Positions 51,186 through 61,037 are shown, numbered from the stretch's first letter. The stretch: DNA of 64,000 nt from an uncultured Kangiella sp. (GCA_950096615.1 CATNCP010000003.1:34201-98200); one strand, 5' to 3'. Numbers and translations: made by a program. Notes: generated from the sequence alone by a model not told the origin.

Positions 51186-51199
51186 CAAACAAGTGTTTT
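51186..51199. promoter_or_regulatory. Candidate PsrA operator
   Basis: CAAAC-AAGT-GTTTT fits the published Pseudomonas PsrA consensus (G/C)AAAC-N2-4-GTTT(G/C) at all but the last base. It sits directly downstream of the -10 element, an ideal place for autorepression. Confidence 0.5.
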
Positions 51200-51221
51200 A
51201 GTGTGAAATAGCTTACAATCT

Positions 51222-51851
51222 ATGAGTTTACATGATTCAACCCAGACAAAAATCCTTGATGCTGCAGAGTTTCTATTTGCAGAGCGTGGGTTTGCAGAAA
51301 CCAGTTTAAGAACGATTACAGGGCGTGCCAAAGTGAATTTGGCCAGTGTTAATTATCATTTTGGCTCTAAAAAGTCCTTGATTCAGGCTGTTTTTGATCG
51401 ATTCTTGCAAGACTTCACTACGCAACTAAGTTTGCGTCTAGAAGAGCTCGAGCAGCAACCAGCAAACGAGTTGCAGGCTGAAACGTTGTTATCAGCATTA
51501 ATTGAGCCGTTATTATCATTGAATAATACTCGCAATAACTCGGTTTCGATTTTTATGCGTCTTCTCGGAAGAGCTTATGCTGAGACTCAGGGGCACCTAA
51601 GACGTTATGTCACCGAGCGTTACGGTCATGTATTAGTTCGCTTTACGCACTTATTTCAAAAAGGCTATCCAGAATTGAGTAACGATCAAATTTTTTGGCG
51701 TTTGCACTATATGCTGGGCAGCTTAATTTTCACTTTGGCTGGTAGCGATGCTTTGCGCCAAATTTCAGAAGCAGATTTCAATCGTAGTCTAGAAGTTAAG
51801 GATGTCATCCAAGAAATGGTGCCATTTTTAGCTGCGGGCATGAAAGCATAG
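51222..51851 (+). CDS. psrA: TetR-family fatty-acid regulator PsrA-like
   Basis: A 209-residue TetR regulator. The N-terminal HTH (TKILDAAEFLFAERGFAETSLRTIT, then VNLASVNYHFGSKKSLIQAVFDRFL) is very close to Pseudomonas PsrA. PsrA senses long-chain fatty acids and in relatives represses fad genes and itself. It lies 61 bp before fadE on the same strand, with no terminator between, so the two are probably cotranscribed. A candidate operator overlaps the promoter start region. There is no clear Shine-Dalgarno before ATG 51222. Confidence 0.88.
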   Translation: MSLHDSTQTKILDAAEFLFAERGFAETSLRTITGRAKVNLASVNYHFGSKKSLIQAVFDRFLQDFTTQLSLRLEELEQQPANELQAETLLSALIEPLLSLNNTRNNSVSIFMRLLGRAYAETQGHLRRYVTERYGHVLVRFTHLFQKGYPELSNDQIFWRLHYMLGSLIFTLAGSDALRQISEADFNRSLEVKDVIQEMVPFLAAGMKA

Positions 51852-51912
51852 TTAATAGATGGTTTAGTAAGCCGTTTAATAGATAATTTAATAGAAGGTT
51901 TGAGGAAAGATA

Positions 51913-54357
51913 ATGATAGGGTTAATTGAGCTGTTAATCATGTTAGTCGTGGTTGGTTATTGTGCCTACCAACGTTTAGCAATGAAGAACGCAATGCTTA
52001 TTAATGGTGTAGCGCTAGTTGTGCTACTGTTTACACTGGATAACTCTTGGGGCTTTTACGTTTCTTTGGTTATTTTTGGCATTGTATCGTTATTTTATTT
52101 CTTGCCTGATCTTCGTGTGGATTGGATATCGCGTAAGCTTTACCACTTTATGCAGCAAGTGTTGCCGCCAATGACTGAAACTGAAAGAACCGCTTTAGAA
52201 GCTGGTGATGTTTGGTGGGAGGGAGAGTTGTTCCGCGGTAAACCGGACTGGAGAACTCTTCTTAATTACAAAAAGCCAACGCTTACAGAGGAAGAGCAAT
52301 CTTTCGTTGATAATGAAACGGAAGAGCTCTGCTCGATGCTTGATGACTGGGATATTGTTCATAAGCGCAAAGATTTACCACCAGAAGTTTGGCAGTTTAT
52401 TAAAGATAAAGGCTTTTTGGGGATGATTATTCCGAAAAAGTATGGCGGTAAAGGATTTTCTGCGTTAGCGCACTCAACAGTGGTAACAAAAATTGCTACT
52501 CGAAGTGGTAGTGCGGCTGTAACCGTGATGGTACCGAACTCATTAGGACCTGGTGAGTTATTGTTACATTACGGTACAGATGAGCAGAAAGATCACTACT
52601 TGCCCCGTCTTGCTGAAGGCAAAGAAATTCCATGCTTCGCACTAACGTCTCCAGTCGCTGGTTCTGATGCCGGTGCTATTCCTGATAAAGGCATTGTATG
52701 CAAAGGTGAATTTAATGGTGAAGAAACATTAGGTATCCGTATTACATGGAATAAGCGTTACATCACTTTAGCGCCTGTGGCGACGATTGTTGGTTTAGCT
52801 TTTAAATTGTATGACCCAGAAGGTTTGTTGGGCAATGACAATAAAGAAGATTATGGTATTACTTGTGCCTTAATTCCGGCCGATCATCCTGGCGTTGAAA
52901 TTGGTCGTCGACACTTACCGATGAACCAAGCGTTTATGAATGGTACAACGACTGGCAACGATGTGTTCATTCCAATGAGTATGCTTATCGGTGGTCAGGA
53001 TTATGCGGGTCAAGGCTGGCGCATGTTGATGGAAAGCTTAGCTGCGGGCCGTTCTATTTCTTTACCGGCTATGGGAACTGCTGTAGCTAAGTTGTCTTAT
53101 CGTATGACTGGTGCTTATGCGTTAGTGCGTGAGCAGTTTAAATTGCCAATTGGACGTTTTGAAGGTGTTGAAGAAGCCATGGCGCAGATTGCGGGCTTGG
53201 CTTATCGAACGGAAGCAAGTCGTGTTATGACCGCTGGAGCTGTTGATCTTGGCGTGAAACCGTCAGTGGTATCAGCGATTGCGAAATATCACATGACTGA
53301 AATGGGGCGCGATATTATGAACCATTCGATGGATGTTCATGCGGGCCGTGCCATTATCATGGGTGAGCGTAATTATCTTGCCAATGGCTTTATGAGTCAG
53401 CCAATCGGGATCACGGTTGAGGGCGCTAATATTTTAACCCGAAACTTGATGATTTTCGGTCAAGGTGCGATTCGTTGCCATCCTTATGTATTACGCGAAA
53501 TGTTAGCGGCACAGCTTGAAGACCAAGAAGAAGGTGTTAAGCGTTTTGATAGCTTATTGTTCCGCCATATTGGTTACGGTGTGAGTAACTTTTTCCGCAC
53601 GCTTGGTTTAGGTGTAACCGCTGCAAAGATTGCTGATAAGCCTGTTGCTGGTGAAACAGGTCGTTATTATCAACAATTGACTCGCATGAGCTCTGCTCTA
53701 GCGTTAACGTCTGATGTTGCCATGGGCATGTTGGGCGGTGATTTGAAACGTAAAGAGCGCCTGTCAGCGCGACTGGCCGATGTTTTAAGTCATTTATATT
53801 TATGCTCAACAGTATTGAAGTACTACGAAGATCAAGAGCGTCCTTTAGCAGATTTGCCGTATGTACGCTGGAACATGGAGTACGGCTTGCATAAAATTCA
53901 AGAAGCCTTTTATGATTTTTATGAAAACTTCCCGAATAAAGTGGTTGGTAAAGGTTTACGGTTCATTGCTTTCCCATATGGCAAGAGCTATAGCCGACCA
54001 TCGGACAAGTTAGAGCGTGAATTAGTCATGCCGATGATGAAAGACTGTGAAATACGTGATCGTATTACTCAGTACGCTTACATTGGCAAAACGGATGACG
54101 ATATTACTGGCCGAGTTGAGCTGGCGTTTAAGAAGGTTTTGGCTGCTGACCAGGTACGCTATAAGCTTCGCAAAGCAATGAAAGCGAAAGAGCTTGATAA
54201 AAGCCTGACTAATATGGAGCGCATTGAGCAAGCGATAGAGAAAGGTATCATCAATGATGAGGAAAAGCAGATTCTCACCGACGCCGAAACAGCCCGTATG
54301 GATGTGATTCAGGTTGATGATTACTCAAATGAGCAAATATCTGGTGTGGTTGATTAA
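51913..54357 (+). CDS. fadE: Acyl-CoA dehydrogenase FadE
   Basis: First enzyme of fatty-acid beta-oxidation, FAD-dependent acyl-CoA to trans-2-enoyl-CoA. The 814 residues equal the length of E. coli FadE. Two N-terminal hydrophobic segments (about 1-60) likely anchor it to the membrane. The dehydrogenase core shows IIPKKYGGKGFSALAHS, CFALTSPVAGSDAGAIPD and AAGRSISLPAMGTAVAKL; the C-terminal domain ends with the family's TDAETARMDVIQVDDY block. A GAGGAAAG ribosome binding site precedes ATG 51913. It follows psrA. Confidence 0.97.
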   Translation: MIGLIELLIMLVVVGYCAYQRLAMKNAMLINGVALVVLLFTLDNSWGFYVSLVIFGIVSLFYFLPDLRVDWISRKLYHFMQQVLPPMTETERTALEAGDVWWEGELFRGKPDWRTLLNYKKPTLTEEEQSFVDNETEELCSMLDDWDIVHKRKDLPPEVWQFIKDKGFLGMIIPKKYGGKGFSALAHSTVVTKIATRSGSAAVTVMVPNSLGPGELLLHYGTDEQKDHYLPRLAEGKEIPCFALTSPVAGSDAGAIPDKGIVCKGEFNGEETLGIRITWNKRYITLAPVATIVGLAFKLYDPEGLLGNDNKEDYGITCALIPADHPGVEIGRRHLPMNQAFMNGTTTGNDVFIPMSMLIGGQDYAGQGWRMLMESLAAGRSISLPAMGTAVAKLSYRMTGAYALVREQFKLPIGRFEGVEEAMAQIAGLAYRTEASRVMTAGAVDLGVKPSVVSAIAKYHMTEMGRDIMNHSMDVHAGRAIIMGERNYLANGFMSQPIGITVEGANILTRNLMIFGQGAIRCHPYVLREMLAAQLEDQEEGVKRFDSLLFRHIGYGVSNFFRTLGLGVTAAKIADKPVAGETGRYYQQLTRMSSALALTSDVAMGMLGGDLKRKERLSARLADVLSHLYLCSTVLKYYEDQERPLADLPYVRWNMEYGLHKIQEAFYDFYENFPNKVVGKGLRFIAFPYGKSYSRPSDKLERELVMPMMKDCEIRDRITQYAYIGKTDDDITGRVELAFKKVLAADQVRYKLRKAMKAKELDKSLTNMERIEQAIEKGIINDEEKQILTDAETARMDVIQVDDYSNEQISGVVD

Positions 54358-54504
54358 GCGGTAAGGACATGAGCAGGCAAGAGTGATACCGGTGTCGCAG
54401 CCTTGATGGATTTTGTTTACAAGCTAGTCCATACTTGTGGTATATATAAGTAAGTGATGATTTTAAAAGGTATGCCGATATCGGTGCTCCTAGGAGGAAA
54501 AGAA

Positions 54505-54828
54505 ATGTTATATAAGAGTATGTTAGGGGCTTTAGCATTTAGCTTAAGTTTGTCAGCCCAGGCGTCGCAAGAAGTGCAAAAGCCTGCGGAGCAAGTTGCT
54601 CCTGTAAGCGATAAGCAGCAAGTTGTGCAGGCATTTGAACAAAGTTGCCGAGCAAAAGAGTTAGCTAATTGTGCTTGTATTTCTGAGTCGCTTGTTCCTA
54701 TGCTTTCAAATGCAAAGGTTGCGTTGGTTCAATCTCAACTACAGTCGGGTGAGTTAACTCAAAAAAACTTAATCCCTCGTAATCAAGTCGAGTTTAATCG
54801 CGCTCAAAGCAAGTGCTCTGAAAGCTAA
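54505..54828 (+). CDS. Small secreted Cys-containing protein
   Basis: A 107-residue exported protein. The signal peptide (residues 1-21) ends at LSAQASQ. The mature part has four Cys (in QSCRAKELANCACIS and a terminal SKCSES), which could form two disulfides; the spacing C-x8-C-x-C is reminiscent of small periplasmic proteins found in other gammaproteobacteria. AGGAGG at 54492-54497 fixes ATG 54505. No function is known. A strong terminator follows. Confidence 0.75.
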   Translation: MLYKSMLGALAFSLSLSAQASQEVQKPAEQVAPVSDKQQVVQAFEQSCRAKELANCACISESLVPMLSNAKVALVQSQLQSGELTQKNLIPRNQVEFNRAQSKCSES

Positions 54829-54847
54829 TATTAACTGTTCAGGTTAG

Positions 54848-54874
54848 AAAAAGGCGCCGGTTGGCGCCTTTTTT
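54848..54874 (+). terminator. Rho-independent terminator
   Basis: GGCGCC (54853-54858), GGTT loop, GGCGCC (54863-54868), preceded by five A and followed by six T. Confidence 0.9.
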
Positions 54875-55035
54875 GTATCACTCAAAAGGTAAAAGCTTGT
54901 CTAACCAGTTACTGAGACTTATCTCTACTAGTGATTATTTGGTATTCTAGGGCATTAAGTTTATGATATAGGATAGCCCAGATAAGGATTTCCCCACATT
55001 TATAATTGGATGAGACAATTAAAGAGACCGAATAT

Positions 55036-56187
55036 ATGTCAAAAGATAAATTAGTTATTTTTGATACGACTTTACGCGATGGCGAACAAAGTCCTGGCGC
55101 GTCAATGGATAAAGAAGAAAAATTAGAAATCGCGCAACAATTAGAAAAGATGAAAGTTGATGTTATTGAAGCTGGTTTTGCGGTTGCAAGTCCCGGAGAC
55201 TTTGAAGCAGTAAAATTGGTTGCTGATACTATCAAAGACAGCACGATTTGCTCCCTGTCTCGTGCAGTAGCAAAAGATATTGAAGTCGCTGGTGATGCTT
55301 TAAAAGGTGCTAACTCAGGCCGTATCCATACCTTTATCGCGACGTCTCCCTTGCACATGAAATATAAGCTTCAGATGGAGCCTGATGAAGTCATTGAGCA
55401 GGCAGTAAAGTCTGTGTCTCTGGCTCGAAGCTTGTGTGACGACGTTGAATTCTCATGTGAAGATGCTGGCCGTTCTGAGTTAGACTTTATGTGCCGTATC
55501 ATTGAACAAGTTATCGATGCGGGCGCTCGCACCATCAATATTCCTGATACGGTCGGCTACAACATGCCTGATCAGTATGCGAATACCATTCAGCAGTTGA
55601 TTGAGCGTATTCCTAATTCGGATAAAGCGATCTTTTCAGTACACTGTCACAACGATCTCGGCTTAGCGGTTGCCAACTCTTTGGCCGCGGTTCAGAAGGG
55701 CGCGCGTCAAGTTGAGTGCACGATTAATGGTCTAGGTGAGCGTGCGGGTAATGCATCGCTTGAAGAAGTGGTTATGGCGATCAAAACACGCCCTGATTAC
55801 TTCAATGTAGATGTCGATATAGACACGCGACATATCGTACCGACGTCGCAGCTCGTGTCGAAGGTTACTGAGTTTGCTGTCCAGCCGAATAAAGCGATTG
55901 TGGGCGATAACGCTTTTGCTCATGAGTCCGGCATCCACCAAGATGGCGTACTAAAGAACCGTGAAACTTACGAAATTATGCGTGCTGAAGACGTTGGCTG
56001 GGCCAATAATCGCATGGTACTGGGTAAGCACTCTGGCCGTAACGCTTTCAAGAGTCATTTAGCAGGACTAGGCGTTCAGTTTGATAACAATGAAGATCTT
56101 AAAGAAGCCTTTGTAGCTTTCAAGCAATTGGCTGATAAGAAGCACGATATTCTTGACGAAGATTTGTTAAGTTTGATCAAGCGTTAA
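55036..56187 (+). CDS. leuA: 2-isopropylmalate synthase lacking the C-terminal regulatory domain
   Basis: Condenses acetyl-CoA with 2-ketoisovalerate, the first step of leucine synthesis. The 383 residues align with the catalytic TIM barrel and linker of E. coli Leu[63 protein letters not shown], and GSGIHQDG-like [20 protein letters not shown]. It stops where the leucine-binding dimer domain of about 130 residues would begin, and no remnant is found downstream. ATG 55036 is chosen over TTG 55006. leuBCD are not adjacent. Homocitrate or citramalate synthase activity is less likely. Confidence 0.88.
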   Translation: MSKDKLVIFDTTLRDGEQSPGASMDKEEKLEIAQQLEKMKVDVIEAGFAVASPGDFEAVKLVADTIKDSTICSLSRAVAKDIEVAGDALKGANSGRIHTFIATSPLHMKYKLQMEPDEVIEQAVKSVSLARSLCDDVEFSCEDAGRSELDFMCRIIEQVIDAGARTINIPDTVGYNMPDQYANTIQQLIERIPNSDKAIFSVHCHNDLGLAVANSLAAVQKGARQVECTINGLGERAGNASLEEVVMAIKTRPDYFNVDVDIDTRHIVPTSQLVSKVTEFAVQPNKAIVGDNAFAHESGIHQDGVLKNRETYEIMRAEDVGWANNRMVLGKHSGRNAFKSHLAGLGVQFDNNEDLKEAFVAFKQLADKKHDILDEDLLSLIKR

Positions 56188-56205
56188 TGAGCCCGGTAGC
56201 ATAAT

Positions 56206-56757
56206 ATGACTCAATGGAATCGAGCCTATCTTGATGTTTTAGAGGTACCGGTATGGGTGCCTCTTAGCGTTCAGGAAGAGGAAAAAAGCGTTCAATCAAA
56301 AGGCACTGAGTCAAATGGGACTGAGTCAAAAGGGAGTGAGCCAAGTGCTGACACGACTGGATTAAGCTCTGAGGTTGCTGAGTCAAACACAGAAGCTCAC
56401 ACCAAAGACGAAGTCACTGCCTTGGCCTTTATCCAGGGAGACCAACAAGCTGACTTTATATTTGTGGTCTCGCAAGATGCCGATAAGAGTCAAGCGCAAG
56501 CAACCCTCAAGAAACTTGAGCGTGCGTGGCGATTGTGGCTTGAGCAACCTTTCTCGGCTGCTATAGCGCAAATTAACGACCCTTCAAGTCAATCTCAAAC
56601 TCCGGAGTCCACCTCTCTAATTGAGGAGTGTCGAGGCAAAATTATTGCCTGTGATTTGAGTGATTCCCTAGAGCATCCAAGCATTCCTGCGCCACATTTA
56701 GACTTCTCTCACAACAACAAAAAAGACTGGTGGAGTCTACTCCAGCGACTACAGTAA
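56206..56757 (+). CDS. Putative DNA polymerase III psi subunit (HolD-like)
   Basis: A 183-residue protein directly before rimI, the position of holD in E. coli. The N-terminus (RAYLDVLEVPVWVPL) resembles the HolD pattern of a helix then L-x-I-x-x-W. After a low-complexity Ser/Glu/Gly insert (about residues 25-75), the region about residues 75-115 (ADFIFVVSQDADKSQ) and the C-terminal NNKKDWWSLLQRL are compatible with a psi fold. HolD is poorly conserved, so the call rests mainly on position. Its stop overlaps the rimI start by one base. Confidence 0.5.
   Translation: MTQWNRAYLDVLEVPVWVPLSVQEEEKSVQSKGTESNGTESKGSEPSADTTGLSSEVAESNTEAHTKDEVTALAFIQGDQQADFIFVVSQDADKSQAQATLKKLERAWRLWLEQPFSAAIAQINDPSSQSQTPESTSLIEECRGKIIACDLSDSLEHPSIPAPHLDFSHNNKKDWWSLLQRLQ
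56296..56340. repeat. Three 15-bp tandem repeats within the HolD-like gene
   Basis: TCAAAAGGCACTGAG, TCAAATGGGACTGAG and TCAAAAGGGAGTGAG are consecutive and in frame, encoding SKGTE, SNGTE and SKGSE. They form part of an unstructured linker. Confidence 0.85.
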
Positions 56758-57224
56758 TGGAGCAAGCCCCAGTTATTCGCCCACTTGTCGTGGGTGACCT
56801 CGAAAAGATTGTCAGTATTGAGCAAGAAGCCCATGCTTATCCTTGGAAAAAAAGTATTCATCTTAGTTGTATCGAGCAAGGTTACCCCAGTTTGGTATTA
56901 GAACAAGGCCGAGCAATCATTGCTTACGTTGTTTTTAACTACTTGTATGATGAGTGCCACCTGATGAATATCACTACTCAACCCTCTGTACAAGGGCGTG
57001 GTTACGCCAGCCAACTGATACAAACTTTATATGAACACTCTAAATTAGCTGGTATGAAAGCTATTGTGCTTGAGGTCAGAGAATCGAACCATCCTGCTTT
57101 GTCTTTCTACACCAAGGAACAGTTTGAGAAAATAGGTTATCGGCCAAACTATTATCCGAAAGGGCAGGAGCGAGAGGGCGCCGTGGTGATGATGCGTTCG
57201 CTGACCAACCATACTCCAGCTTAA
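56757..57224 (+). CDS. rimI: Ribosomal protein S18 N-terminal alanine acetyltransferase
   Basis: A 155-residue GNAT acetyltransferase. The acetyl-CoA-binding motif A is TTQPSVQGRGYASQLIQTL; VLEVRESNHPALSFYTKEQFEKIGYRPNYYP is the diagnostic RimI C-terminal block including the catalytic-region Tyr. ATG 56757 overlaps the preceding stop (TAATG) and gives the usual length. RimI acetylates the N-terminal Ala of S18. It is cotranscribed with the HolD-like gene, as in E. coli. Confidence 0.93.
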   Translation: MEQAPVIRPLVVGDLEKIVSIEQEAHAYPWKKSIHLSCIEQGYPSLVLEQGRAIIAYVVFNYLYDECHLMNITTQPSVQGRGYASQLIQTLYEHSKLAGMKAIVLEVRESNHPALSFYTKEQFEKIGYRPNYYPKGQEREGAVVMMRSLTNHTPA

Positions 57225-57300
57225 TAGCATCGGGCAACCTTCAACACTTCTCATCTTATTGGTAGACTAGTCAGCACTTATCGTTAAACAAGGTTGTGTC

Positions 57301-58581
57301 ATGCAGCAAAAGTTCAGCCAATGGTTAGAAGCTCAAGGGTATGAGTTTACGGACATTACCGCTCTGGTGATGGTGCTAGGACTCATCTTACTGATTTCCA
57401 TTGCCATACATTTCATTTTTCACCGCATTGTTCTTCGCTTCGTTGACAGAATGGCGCAAAAGTCACAAAAGCGTTGGCGTAAAGCTTTTTTCGAGCGTAA
57501 ATTATTCACGCGGATCGCTTTGGTGGTGCAGGGTGTCATTATCTATATTCAGGCTGGACTGTGGCTAAAGCCTGAGACTGCTGTATTGGAGTGGGTACAA
57601 ACTACCTCGTTATTGTGGATTCTCCTTTATATCTTATTATCAGCTTTTTCCTTGTTAGATGCTTTGTTAGATATTTCACAAGGAGAGTCTCGCTTTAGGG
57701 GCTTGCCGTTAAGAGGGTTGTTCCAGAGTGTAAAACTAGTAGCAACCATCGTTGTCATTATCCTTGGTATTTCAGCGCTTGCGGGCAAATCACCATTAAT
57801 TATCCTCAGCGGCTTGGGTGCCATGACCGCGGTAGTGATGCTGGTTTTTAAAGATCCTATTCTTGGGCTGGTGGCAGGAATTCAGTTGTCGGCTAACGAT
57901 ATGTTAGAAGTGGGTGACTGGCTGGAAATGCCGTCTTACGGTGCCGACGGCGATGTTATTGAGATTGCGCTGACCACGGTTAAAGTGCGCAATTGGGACC
58001 AAACGATTACCACCGTCCCTACTTACGCGCTCATCTCAGACTCTTTCAAAAACTGGCGTGGCATGATGGAGGTCGGTGGCCGTCGCATTATGCGGCAGGT
58101 GTTGGTTGATGCAACGAGTGTCGAGTTTTTAACTGAAGATGATGTTGCAAGATTAAAAAGAGCGCGCCTACTTGAGCCTTACTTAGAGCAACGCCAAAAA
58201 GAAATTAGCCAGTATAATGAAGAGAATCAGTTTGATCTGAGTTCACGAGCTAATGGACGTCGCTTAACCAACTTAGGCACTTTTAGAGCTTACTTGCTGA
58301 GTTACCTTGAAAATCGAGAGGATATCCGTCAAGACTTGGTGTTGTTAGTGCGTCAAGGACAGTCTTCGTCAACAGGCATTCCGATTGAGGTTTACGCGTT
58401 CACAGCTACCACCAAGTGGGCAGAATATGAAAATATTCAGTCGGATATTTTTGACCATATATTTGCTGTCCTGCCGGAATTTGGTTTGCGCTTACATCAA
58501 TCGCCAACGGGGCATGACTTCTCTAAACTCGCCATGCGCCAAGATAACGCGGTTAATGGTCGCGAATCCAACGAGAAATAG
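57301..58581 (+). CDS. YbdG-like mechanosensitive channel (MscS superfamily)
   Basis: A 426-residue inner-membrane protein with about five membrane segments. The pore-lining helix and MscS beta domain are clear: ILSGLGAMTAVVMLVFKDPILGLVAGIQLSANDMLEVGDWLEMP, then DGDVIEIALTTVKVRNWDQTITTVPTYALISDSFKNWRGM. Length and motifs match E. coli YbdG (415 residues), a miniconductance channel acting in osmotic adaptation. It stands 76 bp after rimI with its own ribosome binding site region and is followed by a small GCCCGC hairpin (58590-58605). Confidence 0.9.
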   Translation: MQQKFSQWLEAQGYEFTDITALVMVLGLILLISIAIHFIFHRIVLRFVDRMAQKSQKRWRKAFFERKLFTRIALVVQGVIIYIQAGLWLKPETAVLEWVQTTSLLWILLYILLSAFSLLDALLDISQGESRFRGLPLRGLFQSVKLVATIVVIILGISALAGKSPLIILSGLGAMTAVVMLVFKDPILGLVAGIQLSANDMLEVGDWLEMPSYGADGDVIEIALTTVKVRNWDQTITTVPTYALISDSFKNWRGMMEVGGRRIMRQVLVDATSVEFLTEDDVARLKRARLLEPYLEQRQKEISQYNEENQFDLSSRANGRRLTNLGTFRAYLLSYLENREDIRQDLVLLVRQGQSSSTGIPIEVYAFTATTKWAEYENIQSDIFDHIFAVLPEFGLRLHQSPTGHDFSKLAMRQDNAVNGRESNEK

Positions 58582-58589
58582 CTTATAAT

Positions 58590-58605
58590 GCCCGCTTTTG
58601 CGGGC
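58590..58605 (+). terminator. Short GC hairpin between the channel gene and prfC
   Basis: GCCCGC, TTTT loop, GCGGGC. The downstream T content is poor (TTCAC). It lies in the 60 bp before the prfC start codon, and may act as a weak terminator or affect prfC translation. Confidence 0.5.
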
Positions 58606-58641
58606 TTCACCCCTAATACTTTTAACCTTGAAGAGAGTGGT

Positions 58642-60219
58642 ATGTCTAAATTGACGTCTGAAATCGAGAATCGTCGAACCTTTGCAATTATTTCGCACCC
58701 GGATGCTGGTAAAACGACCATTACCGAAAAGGTCTTGTTATTTGGTAAGCAAATTCAAGAAGCGGGCGTGGTTAAAGGCCGTAAAGGCAAACATGCTACG
58801 TCTGACTGGATGGAGATGGAGAAAGAGCGTGGTATCTCGGTGACGACCTCTGTGATGCAGTTTCCTTATGGCGGCAAGACAGTGAACTTACTGGATACGC
58901 CTGGTCACGAGGATTTCTCTGAAGATACTTATCGAACTCTGACCGCTGTAGATTCAGCGCTGATGGTGATCGATGGCGCGAAAGGTGTTGAGGCTAGAAC
59001 GATTAAACTGATGGAAGTTTGTCGGTTACGCGATACCCCAATCGTGACCTTTATGAATAAAATGGATCGCGATATTCGTGATCCGATTGAACTGCTTGAT
59101 GAAGTTGAAGACGTCCTTAAGATTAAGTGTGCACCCGTGTCTTGGCCGATTGGTATGGGGAAGCAATTCAAAGGTGTTTACCATCTATTGGAAGATAAGA
59201 CCTATCTTTATAAATCAGGCCAAGGTCATACTATCCAAGAAGAACGTATTATCGAGGGTTTAGAGAACCCCGAGCTTGATGAGGCGATAGGGAGTCTTGC
59301 GGGAGATTTGCGCGATGAGCTTGAGTTGGTATTAGGTGCTAGCCATGAGTTCGACCTCCAAGAGTTTTTGGATGGTCAGTTAACGCCAGTCTTTTTTGGT
59401 ACGGCGTTAGGAAACTTTGGTGTTGATCATATGTTGAATGGCTTGGTCGAGTGGGCGCCATCACCGTTACCGCGTGAAACTGATAACCGTGATGTTCCGG
59501 CAACCGAAGACAAGTTCACTGGGTTTGTGTTTAAGATTCAGGCCAACATGGACCCGCAGCACCGTGACCGCATTGCCTTCGTTAGGATTTGTAGTGGTAA
59601 ATATCAAAAAGGCATGAAAATGCGTCATGTGCGCTTAGGGCGTGATATTGCTGTTAATAACGCGCTGACGTTTTTGGCGGGAGACCGAGAGCATCTAGAA
59701 GAAGCCTATGCGGGGGATATTATTGGTTTGCACAATCATGGCACCATTCAAATTGGTGATACTTTTACCGAAGGTGAAGAGTTAAAATTCCGTGGCATAC
59801 CTAACTTCGCTCCTGAGCTATTCCGTCGCGTACGTTTACGAGACCCAATGAAGAATAAAGCGCTGTTAAAAGGCTTAGTTCAGTTATCAGAGGAAGGTGC
59901 AACACAAGTGTTTAGGCCGCAAAACTCCAATGATTTAGTGTTAGGAGCGGTGGGCGTACTGCAGTTCGACGTAGTTGCAGCTCGCTTAAAAAATGAATAT
60001 AAAGTAGAGTGTATCTATGATCAGGTGAGCGTGGCGACTGCGCGTTGGGTCACTTGTGATGATGATAAGATGTTTGAAGAGTTCAAACGTAAAAATGCCG
60101 ATAACATTGCTCTTGATGGTGGGGATAACTGGAGTTACTTGGCTCCAACTATGGTTAATTTGAATTTAGCCATGGAGCGTTGGCCTGATGTTAACTTCTT
60201 AGAAACACGAGAGCACTAG
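58642..60219 (+). CDS. prfC: Peptide chain release factor 3
   Basis: GTPase that recycles RF1/RF2 after termination. The 525 residues compare with 529 in E. coli. G1 is [14 protein letters not shown]3 is [18 protein letters not shown] and G4 is FMNKMDRD. The GTPase block [18 protein letters not shown] and the C-terminal RF3 domain ([23 protein letters not shown]) are intact. ATG 58642 aligns with homologues (before [11 protein letters not shown]) and has GAAGAGAG upstream; an earlier ATG at 58588 lies inside the hairpin. Confidence 0.97.
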   Translation: MSKLTSEIENRRTFAIISHPDAGKTTITEKVLLFGKQIQEAGVVKGRKGKHATSDWMEMEKERGISVTTSVMQFPYGGKTVNLLDTPGHEDFSEDTYRTLTAVDSALMVIDGAKGVEARTIKLMEVCRLRDTPIVTFMNKMDRDIRDPIELLDEVEDVLKIKCAPVSWPIGMGKQFKGVYHLLEDKTYLYKSGQGHTIQEERIIEGLENPELDEAIGSLAGDLRDELELVLGASHEFDLQEFLDGQLTPVFFGTALGNFGVDHMLNGLVEWAPSPLPRETDNRDVPATEDKFTGFVFKIQANMDPQHRDRIAFVRICSGKYQKGMKMRHVRLGRDIAVNNALTFLAGDREHLEEAYAGDIIGLHNHGTIQIGDTFTEGEELKFRGIPNFAPELFRRVRLRDPMKNKALLKGLVQLSEEGATQVFRPQNSNDLVLGAVGVLQFDVVAARLKNEYKVECIYDQVSVATARWVTCDDDKMFEEFKRKNADNIALDGGDNWSYLAPTMVNLNLAMERWPDVNFLETREH

Positions 60220-60239
60220 ACTAGGATAGTTACAAGAAT

Positions 60240-61037
60240 ATGTTTAAGCCTAAGCACAAAACACCTAATATTCGATTGTTCGATAGTCATTGCCACCTAG
60301 ACTTTTCAGTCTTTGATAATGATCGCGAAGCTATTTTTGAACAAATGAGAAAAGTCGGCATTGAGGGTGTTTTAATTCCTGGAGTTAAAAAGGAGAACTG
60401 GCGGTTTATACGTCAGTTAGCTGCTATTAAACCGGGTGTTTTTGTCGCGCTTGGGCTACATCCGATGTTCTTGAAAGAGCACCGAAAAGAGCATATCCAT
60501 GATTTGGAGTTGGCTGCCGGTATTAAGCCGCTGGCAGCGATTGGTGAGATTGGTCTCGACTTTTATGAAAAAGATCTTGATAGGAAAGTTCAGATCGCGT
60601 TGTTTAAGGCTCAAGTAGAAATTGCTAAGTCATGCAAGCTGCCCATAGTGCTACATGTCAGAAAAGCTCATGAAGACGTGTTACTTTATTTAAAAACCAT
60701 GAAATTTCAAGAGGGCGGTATTGTCCATGCTTTTAACGGCAGTATGCAGCAGGCTGAACGCTACCGTGAGTTAGGCTTTAAACTTGGCTTTGGTGGTGCA
60801 ATGACCTATGAGCGTTCCGTTAAACTCAGAGATTTAGCTAAAAACCTACCGTTGACTGATATTGTATTGGAAACCGATGCGCCAGATATGATGCCAGCTG
60901 GTTGCGAGAAAGACCACAATAGTCCTTTAAACATATTTCAGAATTTCAACACGCTTGTTGAGCTGCGAAGTGAGCCAGCAGAAGAGATCGCTCAACAGAC
61001 TTCTCAAAACTCGCGTGATGCTCTGCGCGTATCCTAA
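60240..61037 (+). CDS. TatD-family metal-dependent deoxyribonuclease/hydrolase
   Basis: A 265-residue amidohydrolase-fold protein. Metal ligands appear in FDSHCHLDFSVFD (His-x-His), AIGEIGLDFYEK (Glu), PIVLHVRKAHED (His), GGIVHAFNGSMQQAE (His) and VLETDAPDMMP (Asp), the full TatD set. TatD, YcfH and YjjV are hard to separate; the short form and FDSHCHLD start resemble YjjV. TatD proteins have 3'-5' exonuclease activity or act in D-amino-acid or DNA-repair roles. It is 20 bp after prfC and probably cotranscribed. Confidence 0.92.
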   Translation: MFKPKHKTPNIRLFDSHCHLDFSVFDNDREAIFEQMRKVGIEGVLIPGVKKENWRFIRQLAAIKPGVFVALGLHPMFLKEHRKEHIHDLELAAGIKPLAAIGEIGLDFYEKDLDRKVQIALFKAQVEIAKSCKLPIVLHVRKAHEDVLLYLKTMKFQEGGIVHAFNGSMQQAERYRELGFKLGFGGAMTYERSVKLRDLAKNLPLTDIVLETDAPDMMPAGCEKDHNSPLNIFQNFNTLVELRSEPAEEIAQQTSQNSRDALRVS

